Positions 1-5,371 of a stretch of DNA of 9,995 nucleotides are shown here, one piece after another (position 1 is the stretch's first letter; each line of letters starts with the position of its first letter). Source of the DNA: Nitrospirae bacterium RBG_13_39_12 (GTDB taxonomy: Bacteria > Nitrospirota > Thermodesulfovibrionia > Thermodesulfovibrionales > SM23-35); NCBI GenBank assembly GCA_001805125.1, contig MHEF01000039.1:13771-23765 (forward strand), read 5' to 3'. A model generated the notes under the pieces. It did not search any database. It had not been told where the DNA came from and worked only from the letters and a program-made list of their open reading frames with translations. The position numbers were made by a program, and so were the translations under genes.

Positions 1-955
1 CGTTCATCGGAGTTCTAAGCTCATGGGACATGTTGGCCAGGAAAGTGGATTTCAGTTTATCGAGCTCCCTGAGTTCTCTGTTAGCCCTTTCAAGCAGTGT
101 TAAGAGCTGAGTTCTTTCATCTAATAGGGTAGTCTTTCTGGTTACTTCCAGTTCCAACTTTTTACTGAAAGTGGAAACGCTATCTACCATATAATTAAAA
201 GTATTGGCAAGGATACCAAACTCATCTTCTGTCTTTACATCAGCAGATACTGACATGTCGCCCTCTGCGAACTTCTTTGCTTTTTCAGCTAAATTTTCTA
301 TGGGGCGCTTTACTAATTTATTTACCATTAGATAGATTAAGATAATCAGAAGGGATATCCCGAATGATGCCAATACTAATGTTCGGTTTCGTTGGGCAAC
401 AACAGTCGCATAAGCCTTCTCTGTACTCATTCTTGTTATAAGGCTTCCGAGGAACTTTCTGGAAGAACCGTGGCAGTGGTAGCAATCTTTATGGTTCATA
501 ATAGGTTGCATTATTACAAGATATCTTTTACCAGAGATCACGTCTTCAAAAGTTATTAGTTTTTCAATACCTGTCTTTGATATGTTAGAGAATGACATAA
601 GTGCGGTTTTATTATAAATGTAGTTTCTCACATTTTTATTTACTTTCTCTTTATCGGTAGAATAGATTATGTCGTAATTAAAGTCACATATAAATACTTC
701 AACATCTTTCATTCTTTCTTCTATTTCTAATAATTCATTTACAATACCCTCAGCATCTCCGCGTGACATGGGATATTTAATGCCGGCATAAGTCGAGGTA
801 GCCAGTTCTTTCCCTCCCTCAATCAATAGTTCTATCCTATCTTTAGCACCAAAGTATATCCTCACATATATTTCAGTTCCTATTACCAAAATTACTGTGA
901 TTACTATGGCAGCCATAATTTTGTTTGTTAAAGATTTTTTTATGAAACCAAACAT
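1..955 (-). CDS. Membrane sensor histidine kinase with a c-haem-binding sensor domain (3' part outside window)
   Basis: Reading the minus strand from ATG at 955 gives 318 residues that stay open to the left edge. Order: short cytoplasmic start; membrane segment about residues 12-30; extracytoplasmic domain about 31-192; second membrane segment about 193-212; HAMP linker about 210-262; charged coiled coil about 262-305; then the dimerisation/phosphoacceptor helix, with the H-box SHELRTPMN and predicted phosphorylated His311 right at the edge. The sensor domain contains CYHCH (Cys158, Cys161, His162), a classic CxxCH c-haem motif, followed by GSSRKFLG, as in haem-containing Cache/PAS-like or DUF3365-type sensors. 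It probably senses redox state or a small ligand such as a gas through this haem. The start is backed by AGGAG at 961-965, five bases upstream. The ATPase domain lies outside the window. The gene is 121 bp downstream of the tetrahaem cytochrome gene on the same strand, probably in the same operon. Confidence 0.88.
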   Translation of the reverse strand, partial: MFGFIKKSLTNKIMAAIVITVILVIGTEIYVRIYFGAKDRIELLIEGGKELATSTYAGIKYPMSRGDAEGIVNELLEIEERMKDVEVFICDFNYDIIYSTDKEKVNKNVRNYIYNKTALMSFSNISKTGIEKLITFEDVISGKRYLVIMQPIMNHKDCYHCHGSSRKFLGSLITRMSTEKAYATVVAQRNRTLVLASFGISLLIILIYLMVNKLVKRPIENLAEKAKKFAEGDMSVSADVKTEDEFGILANTFNYMVDSVSTFSKKLELEVTRKTTLLDERTQLLTLLERANRELRELDKLKSTFLANMSHELRTPMN

Positions 956-1076
956 CCTGACTCCTATTTTCTCAAACTGATAAACAGAGAAAAGTCTGAA
1001 TCTGTGCAGAATAGCGGAAAGCGATAATATAACAATTCTCCGGCCTTATAACATCTATATCGTAAATTGTCTTTTT

Positions 1077-1577
1077 TCAATGTGCTCCTCCGTGAATCAG
1101 GGGCTTGTACCTGAATGCCTTAACCCTTTCTGATGTATGACAGCCTTCACAGTCTTTCATGGTCAGGTGTCTCTTTATATCAGCGAGACCTTTTGTCTTC
1201 ATATGATACTCACCAGGGCCGTGACATACCTCACACCCTGCATTTTTCAGGTAAGGAGTTTTTTCGATACTTGTAAAACCGCCTGGCTTGCCATATCCGG
1301 TGGTATGGCAATAATAACAACCTTTGACCTCATCTTCAGTTAATCCTTTGTTAACTCTTTCAATACTGTCGTAAGACTTACTCTTTTTAGCATACTTCAT
1401 AAAGCTGTTATATTCCTTATAATGACAGTTTTTGCATGCTTCGGACCCAACATATTTGGGTAGTATGTTTATAGTTTCAGCTAAAATTGAAAAGGGGGTT
1501 GTTATTATTGATAAGAAGATGATTATTATAGAAAAAAACAACAGGTACTTTATTGATAATTTTAAATTATTTTCCAC
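1077..1577 (-). CDS. Secreted or membrane-anchored tetrahaem c-type cytochrome (cytochrome c554-like)
   Basis: 166 residues with four CxxCH haem-attachment motifs: Cys48/51-His52, Cys87/90-His91, Cys115/118-His119 and Cys143/146-His147. The N-terminus has a lysine followed by a long hydrophobic run (about 8-33), which is a signal peptide or N-terminal membrane anchor, so the haem domain sits in the periplasm. The motif spacing and the CEVCHGPGEYH segment resemble the cytochrome c554/multihaem family, whose members carry electrons; the exact partner cannot be read from sequence. Extra histidines (His125, His137, His162, His166) could be distal haem ligands. Translation starts at GTG (1575-1577), supported by GAGGT at 1585-1589 seven bases upstream; no ATG offers a better start. 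It is the first gene of a probable two-gene unit with the haem-sensor kinase and is divergent from the CooC-like gene. Confidence 0.9.
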   Translation of the reverse strand: MENNLKLSIKYLLFFSIIIIFLSIITTPFSILAETINILPKYVGSEACKNCHYKEYNSFMKYAKKSKSYDSIERVNKGLTEDEVKGCYYCHTTGYGKPGGFTSIEKTPYLKNAGCEVCHGPGEYHMKTKGLADIKRHLTMKDCEGCHTSERVKAFRYKPLIHGGAH

Positions 1578-1636
1578 TATTGATACCTCAAATTCAAGTT
1601 GATCCTATAATTAAAATCCTTTGTCTATTTTCCGTT

Positions 1637-1675
1637 ATTATATGAAAAATATCAATGTTGATTTTGATGTATAAT
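1637..1675. promoter_or_regulatory. Divergent spacer with inverted repeat and candidate -10 boxes
   Basis: The spacer 1578-1680 separates two divergent genes and should hold both promoters. On the plus strand TATAAT lies at 1670-1675, six bases before the ATG at 1681. On the minus strand another TATAAT covers 1642-1637, which would give the cytochrome transcript a leader of about 55 bases. Neither has a convincing -35 box at standard spacing. Between them is the inverted repeat ATCAA-TG-TTGAT (1651-1662). The overlapping TTGAT-TTTG-ATGTA (1658-1671) matches a CRP/FNR-family TTGAT-N4-ATCAA box in the first half but only three of five bases in the second. An operator here is plausible for a redox operon but unproven. 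Confidence 0.35.
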
Positions 1676-1680
1676 AAAAA

Positions 1681-2448
1681 ATGGCATTTACAATAGCATT
1701 GGCAGGCAAGGGCGGTACAGGGAAAACAACTATTGCAGGACTTACTGTACGGTATATTATGGAAAGGAAGAAAAGACCGGTACTTGCTATAGATGCAGAT
1801 TCCAACAACTGTCTGAATGAAGTGCTTGGGGTGGATGTCCATGCAACAGTTGGTAAATTAAGAGAGGAATCACTACAGACAATAAGGAGCGGGGCGGAAA
1901 GGCCGGGTGGCATGTCAATGGAGCAGCTCTTTGACTATCAAGTGCAGCAATCTGTAGTAGAATCAAATGGATTTGATATGATGGTAATGGGAAGACCTGA
2001 AGGACCTGGATGTTACTGTGCTGCAAATAATATCATAAGAAAATATACTGATAAACTTTCTGATACATATCAATATGTGGTCATAGACAATGAAGCAGGG
2101 ATGGAGCATCTCAGCAGGAGGACTACCAACAGGGTTAATTTGCTTTTTATAGTCAGTGATCCCGCTTTTAGAGGTATTCATACAGCAAAAAGAATTGACA
2201 GCCTTGTCGATGAGCTGCAGCTCGAAATCGACAGGCGGGTATTAATAATAAACAGGATTTCTGGTGATGAAGGGACAGACTTGAAATATCTTGCAGAGGG
2301 GCATGGTCTTAAGGTTGCAGGTCTTATTCCCCAGGATGCAGCGATTTTTAATAATGATCTTAAAGGAAAATCAATCTTTCAGCTTCCTGATAATGCAGAG
2401 GCGGTTAAAGCAGTGTTTAGCATGCTCGATTCAATGAATATTCCGTGA
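1681..2448 (+). CDS. CooC-like ATPase (CO dehydrogenase nickel-insertion/maturation type)
   Basis: 255 residues of the SIMIBI/MinD-like P-loop class. The deviant Walker A GKGGTGKT is at 9-16, with signature Lys10 and catalytic-site Lys15. A switch segment AIDADSN is at 36-42, and a Walker B-like VVIDNEAG at 133-140. The sequence GPGCYC ends in a CxC pair (Cys111, Cys113), the diagnostic CooC feature that binds Ni or Zn at the dimer interface. CooC proteins hydrolyse ATP in the cytoplasm to load nickel into carbon monoxide dehydrogenase or acetyl-CoA synthase; related paralogues serve other acetyl-CoA-pathway steps. No CODH, ACS or cooJ/cooT gene is in the window, so the client is unknown. The ATG puts the P-loop at the usual distance from the N-terminus. 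No Shine-Dalgarno sequence precedes it, and a -10-like TATAAT ends five bases before the ATG. Confidence 0.88.
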   Translation: MAFTIALAGKGGTGKTTIAGLTVRYIMERKKRPVLAIDADSNNCLNEVLGVDVHATVGKLREESLQTIRSGAERPGGMSMEQLFDYQVQQSVVESNGFDMMVMGRPEGPGCYCAANNIIRKYTDKLSDTYQYVVIDNEAGMEHLSRRTTNRVNLLFIVSDPAFRGIHTAKRIDSLVDELQLEIDRRVLIINRISGDEGTDLKYLAEGHGLKVAGLIPQDAAIFNNDLKGKSIFQLPDNAEAVKAVFSMLDSMNIP

Positions 2449-2450
2449 TT

Positions 2451-2468
2451 AAAGACCATAAAGTCTTT
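2451..2468 (+). terminator. Weak candidate terminator after the CooC-like gene
   Basis: AAAGAC-CATAAA-GTCTTT forms a six-base-pair stem with a six-base loop, starting three bases after the stop codon and followed by TT. The stem is mostly A-T and the U-tract is very short, so termination would be weak at best. The hairpin repeat downstream (2546-2673) may contribute more to blocking transcription or protecting the mRNA end. Confidence 0.25.
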
Positions 2469-2545
2469 TACGCTCAGATTGTTTGGATAGGTTATATTCT
2501 ATATACTTATTAAGATGTGCATAATAGTATTGACTTCAGTTAGTG

Positions 2546-2673
2546 TGTCATTCCCGCTTGTCGGGTCGCCTCAGCGACTCGCCGAGGAGAGAATCCTTCC
2601 GACTTGTTCGGAATCGTGCGAAGAAAGATGCTGGCGATCCCGTACAAGCCGGGACAGGCAAGCCAGCATGACA
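2546..2673. repeat. Hairpin-rich interspersed element, copy 1 (128 bp, TGTCA...TGACA ends)
   Basis: A GC-rich block in AT-rich spacer, bounded by TGTCAT and ATGACA inverted ends. It folds into three consecutive hairpins: GTCGC-CTCA-GCGAC (2565-2578); TTCCGA-CTTGT-TCGGAA (2597-2613); and a larger one with an outer 8-bp stem ATGCTGGC/GCCAGCAT (2628-2635 with 2662-2669) enclosing an inner TCCCG/CGGGA stem (2638-2642 with 2650-2654). A 36-base core (2564-2599) recurs at 5114-5149 with two mismatches, so this is a dispersed family rather than a gene-specific structure. It resembles REP/BIME- or MITE-like palindromic elements. It carries no gene; its effect on the flanking CooC-like gene and recR is unknown. 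Confidence 0.8.
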
Positions 2674-2756
2674 AAGTAAATGCACTCAATTTTATGTCCA
2701 AACTATTATGAGAACCTTTAATAATACTTAGAAAAAAACATTGGAAATTATATTTT

Positions 2757-3350
2757 ATGGAACAGGGTATCATAGAGAATCTTATAGCTGAACTAACAAA
2801 GCTTCCTGGAATAGGTAGAAAGACTGCACAGAGACTTGCTTTCTATATTCTTTCAATGTCTGAAGAAGACGCAAAAGGTATTTCTAATGCCATAAATGAG
2901 GTAAAGGATAAGGCACGATTCTGTAATGAGTGTTTTAACATAACAGACGGAGATATATGCAGTATATGCAGTAACAGCTCGAGGGACAGGAGTAAGATTT
3001 GTGTTGTGGAGGAACCGAGTAATATACTTATTATTGAAAGATCTAAAAGCTTTACAGGGCTGTATCATGTGCTCCTTGGGGCTCTCTCCCCGATAGACGG
3101 TTTAACCCCGGACAAGATCAAGATAAACGAGCTTATTAAAAGAGTGGGAAAGAACGAGATAAAAGAAATTATTATAGCAACAAATCCAAACACCAAAGGG
3201 GAGATGACAGCTCAGTATATAAGAGAACTGCTGAAGCCTTTTAACATTAAAGTAACGCGGATTGCTTATGGTCTTCCAATGGGTGGGGATATTGAGTTTG
3301 CAGACGAGGTGACACTGGGCAAAGCTATTGAGGGAAGGAGAGAATTATAA
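2757..3350 (+). CDS. recR: Recombination mediator protein RecR
   Basis: 197 residues, the normal RecR length. The N-terminal helix-hairpin-helix LPGIGRKTAQRLAF (16-29) binds DNA; a four-cysteine zinc finger follows (Cys56, Cys59, Cys68, Cys71); then a Toprim domain begins at CVVEEPSNI (82-90) and includes ATNPNTKGEMTA (141-152). The C-terminal block RIAYGLPMGGDIEFADEVTLGKA is nearly invariant in RecR and holds the Walker B-like part. With RecO and RecF it loads RecA at single-strand gaps in the RecFOR repair pathway, in the cytoplasm. RecR genes often follow dnaX and ybaB/ebfC; here the gene stands alone between a hairpin repeat and a decayed region. The ATG has only a weak GGAAA at 2743-2747 upstream, with TATATT abutting the start, so the 5' leader may be very short. 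Confidence 0.96.
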   Translation: MEQGIIENLIAELTKLPGIGRKTAQRLAFYILSMSEEDAKGISNAINEVKDKARFCNECFNITDGDICSICSNSSRDRSKICVVEEPSNILIIERSKSFTGLYHVLLGALSPIDGLTPDKIKINELIKRVGKNEIKEIIIATNPNTKGEMTAQYIRELLKPFNIKVTRIAYGLPMGGDIEFADEVTLGKAIEGRREL

Positions 3351-3363
3351 AAGGTTTTAATGA

Positions 3364-3679
3364 TTAATGAATCACCCGTATAGTATCAACACTGTCAAAG
3401 GTTACGGTACTTGTCTCGCCTGAGACATGGATGACAACATTGTTCCCGTAGAATAGCTATTACATCGCTCCTTTTGAACTTTACCTTAAGGTCAGGTATA
3501 CCATCACTGTCATAATCCTCTATTGCGTACGGCCATAGCTCTGCCGGTATTGTCCCTTCAAGCGTTATTGAACTCTATCCGTAATTGCCTTGCCATTTGA
3601 CATTATTATACTTTCCCTTATTCCCTTGTCAATTGATTTTTGAAGGTTTGACCCTAAATCCCTGCTTTAGATACCCCAT
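3364..3679 (-). pseudogene. Decayed C-terminal 'DSDG' domain of a secreted/surface protein
   Basis: No intact reading frame remains, but the minus strand reads as recognisable protein once lesions are allowed. One frame from 3679 gives YLKQGFRVKPSKIN, a TGA stop (3629-3631), a run ending WQGNYG, a TAG stop (3575-3577), then SSITLEGTIPAELWPY and AIEDYDSDGIPDLKVKFKRS. Around 3447 the match moves to another frame, giving GNNVVIHVSGETSTVTFDSV, then DTIRVIH and a stop at 3364-3366. This pattern (PS.IN..., G.IPAEL, DYD.DGIPDL.VKFDR, SGE...DTIRV) is one I know from C-terminal modules of large exported proteins in Nitrospirota and related anaerobes; the DYDSDG loop looks calcium-binding. At least two stops plus one frameshift show it is dead. 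Its 5' part may be the fragment at 4771-4929. Confidence 0.75.
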
Positions 3680-3913
3680 TCAAAATTGTTTTAGTCATAA
3701 AAAAGCTTTGACGACTCATTTAACTTCACACTGTTAATGATTTACCATTTTTTTCCATACTATCTTCCTCAATATCACTCCCTCTTCTATGGACATTAAG
3801 TGATATGTATTGCCTTCGGGATCAACTTGGGATACTTTATACAATCTGCCACTGGAATGAAAAACTTTCTCTTTATTATGCTTAGAACTATGGAAATGAG
3901 GGTCAAACCTTCA
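3641..3913. repeat. 15-bp perfect inverted repeat pair (3641-3655 and 3899-3913)
   Basis: TGAAGGTTTGACCCT at 3641-3655 recurs as its exact reverse complement, AGGGTCAAACCTTCA, at 3899-3913. The left arm lies inside the decayed DSDG domain, where it encodes the VKPS segment on the minus strand. The right arm covers the stop codon of the transposase remnant. The arms enclose 243 bp. A chance 15-mer match in 10 kb is unlikely but possible. It may mark a rearrangement junction or an element end. Confidence 0.6.
3734..3910 (-). pseudogene. Orphan 58-residue open stretch downstream of the transposase remnant
   Basis: Directly after the TGA (3911-3913) that ends the transposase remnant, the same minus-strand frame stays open for 58 codons to a TAA at 3734-3736. 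The middle and end look protein-like: HSSGRLYKVSQVDPEGNTYH followed by LMSIEEGVILRKIVWKKMVNH. There is no ATG before the methionine at residue 39 and no Shine-Dalgarno near it; a TTG occurs at residue 23. I do not recognise the family. It is most likely the C-terminal piece of another broken gene; a short real protein is less likely. The composition looks coding rather than random, but this is a judgement by eye. Confidence 0.4.
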
Positions 3914-4165
3914 TTCTTCATTTATAACTCGCATCTTTAGATTTTCGATTTCGCTTTTCAACCTTTTGTCGGTCTCCATCCGGCCTTCCACTGCCTTTAT
4001 GACGTTGCTCACTGCCGGCCCCTTGATGGCGAAGTATTTCCCTATCTTTATATTCTTCTCGCCATTAAATAGCTTTGATAAATATACGGCTATCTTCCTT
4101 TCCGGTTTGCCTTTGCCCCTTCTGAGCAACCCATCCTGTTTCTTGCAATAATAAGCTGAGTCTTT
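3911..4165 (-). pseudogene. C-terminal remnant of a REP-associated (Y1/IS200-like) transposase
   Basis: 84 codons are open on the minus strand, from a TAA at 4166-4168 to a TGA at 3911-3913. The text DGLLRRGKGKPERKIAVYLS, then GEKNIKIGKYFAIKGPAVSN and VIKAVEGRMETDKRLKSEIE, ends in LKMRVINEE. This matches the C-terminal part of RAYT-type transposases: a DnaA-C-like helix-turn-helix with the GKYF.IKGPAVSNVIK recognition helix. The whole catalytic Y1 domain, with its HUH motif and nucleophilic tyrosine, is missing, so it cannot act as a transposase. A TTG at 4127-4129 could start a 72-residue product, but no Shine-Dalgarno supports it. It ends 14 bp from the toxin gene. Intact relatives act on hairpin repeats, which makes the two repeats in this window relevant. 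Confidence 0.8.
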
Positions 4166-4179
4166 TTAACGCTCTTATT

Positions 4180-4542
4180 TCATAGGTTAAGTATTCTCCG
4201 TAAGATATAATCTACCTTTCGCATTGTATTGTCATCTACACTTCCCCATCTTTTTGAAAATCTCTGGACCGAAACTGACTTTATCTGATCACATCTTATA
4301 ATTGAGTTCTGTTTTATGCCCCCCTCAGGTGGAACTACAAGAACATGCAGTCTAAATAGCTTATCTTTTCTGAAGGTTGTAATGGGACATACTACAATTA
4401 ATCCCCATGGGCTCTCATTAAGTTCGTCTACAGATACTATCAGTGCAGGGTGTTGTTCTTTTATTTCAGAACCAATTGAAGGACAAAAATCTCCCAGCCA
4501 TATTTCACCTCTTCTGGGAATATATTTATTTTGAAAGACCAT
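4180..4542 (-). CDS. MazF/PemK-family type II toxin (predicted endoribonuclease)
   Basis: 120 residues, a normal MazF/PemK length. The N-terminal signature RRGEIWLGDFCPSIGSEIKE (10-29) leads into HPALIVS, followed by VVCPITTF (50-57) and CDQIKSVSVQRF (84-95), the conserved beta-barrel core of these mRNA-cleaving toxins. In many MazF proteins the residue before PA[VL].[VI]S is a catalytic Arg; here it is His31, so activity may be altered. The Thr pair in PITT (55-56) is in the place of the catalytic Thr. The start overlaps the antitoxin gene by 17 bp in another frame, the usual translationally coupled antitoxin-then-toxin order. An ATG at 4540-4542 fits; a slightly later start would also keep the core. 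It lies inside a decayed region, as expected for a mobile stabilising module. Confidence 0.85.
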   Translation of the reverse strand: MVFQNKYIPRRGEIWLGDFCPSIGSEIKEQHPALIVSVDELNESPWGLIVVCPITTFRKDKLFRLHVLVVPPEGGIKQNSIIRCDQIKSVSVQRFSKRWGSVDDNTMRKVDYILRRILNL

Positions 4543-4753
4543 CTTTTAATGCCTTTTCAAAGGTTTTTCTCGTTTTTAATTCTTCTTTATCAAGCAATGC
4601 CTTTGCCTCGTCGTTAAATCCCTTCCAAAAAGACTTTTCATGTTCTTTGATCAACTTATCAACCAATTCAGTTATGCTAATTCGCTCGGCTCCGGAAATC
4701 TTCTTAAGCTTTTCTTGTGTTTCTTTGCGAACTCTTACGGTTGTAGTTTCCAT
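4526..4753 (-). CDS. Ribbon-helix-helix antitoxin of the MazF/PemK pair
   Basis: 75 residues. The first 36 or so form a ribbon-helix-helix DNA-binding fold: strand TTTVRVRKE, helix TQEKLKKISGAE, then the second helix ISITELVDKLIKEH. The C-terminal half (about 40-75) is highly charged, lysine- and glutamate-rich, typical of the flexible tail that wraps and blocks a toxin. The start ATG has a strong AGGAGG at 4759-4764, five bases upstream, and a promoter before it. The gene overlaps the toxin start by 17 bp. By analogy it should neutralise the toxin and, with it, repress its own promoter. The exact RHH subfamily (CopG/VapB/MazE-like) cannot be fixed by eye. Confidence 0.82.
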   Translation of the reverse strand: METTTVRVRKETQEKLKKISGAERISITELVDKLIKEHEKSFWKGFNDEAKALLDKEELKTRKTFEKALKDGLSK

Positions 4754-4770
4754 ATTTCCCTCCTGAATAT

Positions 4771-4929
4771 CTATTTATCTACAAGTATACCATATTTGAT
4801 AATTTTGCTAAGTGCTATATTATCATCATCCCACGAACCGTCAGTCAGTTGTGTTGTTATGAGATAATTAATCGCATTCCCCAAGAACAAAAAAGGCTGT
4901 TTTTTTATTCCCTTTCCCCTTTTATCTTT
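4771..4929 (-). pseudogene. Fragment of a terpene-cyclase/prenyltransferase-like repeat protein
   Basis: 52 codons lie between a TAG at 4930-4932 and a TAG at 4771-4773. From about 4887 the frame reads FLGNAINYLITTQLTDGSWD then DDNIALSKIIKYGILVDK. 'AINYL...TQ..DGSW' is the consensus of the alpha-alpha repeat of squalene/hopene cyclases, prenyltransferases and secreted proteins that borrow this repeat. Only one repeat is present, with no start codon and no catalytic region, so it is a relic, not a gene. The residues before 4887 look random. It sits directly upstream of the toxin-antitoxin operon, whose promoter lies within it. Confidence 0.6.
4784..4811 (-). promoter_or_regulatory. Predicted promoter of the antitoxin-toxin operon
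   Basis: On the minus strand TTAGCA (4811-4806) and TATACT (4789-4784) are separated by 16 bp, a reasonable sigma-70 pair. The start point would fall about 25 bases before the antitoxin ATG, with AGGAGG in between. The palindrome GTATAC (4785-4790) overlaps the -10 box and could be part of an autoregulatory operator for the RHH antitoxin, but no clear repeated operator was seen. Confidence 0.55.
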
Positions 4930-5371
4930 CTATCCATTGTTTTTTAACCCTGAGGATATTATTTCAACATAATTAGTGCATTAATATGTAAATTCTTATT
5001 GATAATTTCTATACATTTCTTGCTTTTTATTAAACATATTTTGAATTTTTTAATAATTATTACACCCAGTGGTCTCTGCAACAGTTCCAAATTTCTGTCA
5101 TTCCGGCTTGTCCGGTCGCCTAAGCGACTCGCCGAGGAGAGAATCTTTCAGGAAGGATTCCCGACCTCCCGAATCCCGAAAGCCTTCGGGACGGGATTGC
5201 GGGAATGACACAAAAAATAAACATTCAAATAATGGACGCCCTGCGATCTCTGCCGAAAGGTTCTTCACTCAGTTTATTATGGTAAACACAACAGGTATAT
5301 AAGAAATGGGAAAAATTGTGAGGAGCTTTGATAAAAATTAATGTTTAAAATTGATATTTAAAATTTTGTCA
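4930..5371. other. AT-rich noncoding stretch around hairpin element copy 2
   Basis: Apart from the repeat at 5096-5210, I find no supported gene, RNA or strong signal here. 4930-5095 is very AT-rich with stops in all frames. 5211-5371 holds short open runs only, and no convincing terminator follows the deaminase gene that ends at 5372. The region is consistent with further decay of the accessory island. Confidence 0.6.
5096..5210. repeat. Hairpin-rich interspersed element, copy 2 (115 bp)
   Basis: It begins TGTCATTCC and ends GGAATGACA, a 9-bp perfect terminal inverted repeat, so it is better preserved at its ends than copy 1. The internal hairpin GTCGC-CTAA-GCGAC (5115-5128) matches copy 1 in the stem and differs by one base in the loop. 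A second hairpin, TCCCGAA-AGCC-TTCGGGA (5174-5191), has a seven-base-pair stem and replaces the different hairpins of copy 1. The shared 36-base core is 5114-5149. Both copies lie in intergenic sequence in the same orientation. It carries no open reading frame of substance. Confidence 0.8.

Noticed and set aside
4889..4907. AAAAAA-GGCTG-TTTTTT followed by T residues, terminator-like on the plus strand
   Set aside because: The stem contains only A-T pairs and no plus-strand gene ends nearby, so it is more likely a chance feature of AT-rich sequence.
5069..5302. Plus-strand open frame of 77 codons across hairpin element copy 2
   Set aside because: Its proline/arginine/serine-rich translation comes from the palindromic repeat; no ribosome-binding site and no protein-like features.
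5211..5310. Minus-strand run reading VKNLSAEIAGRPLFECLF after a TGA, as a possible further gene relic
   Set aside because: Short, no recognisable family and no start; not distinguishable from a chance open run.
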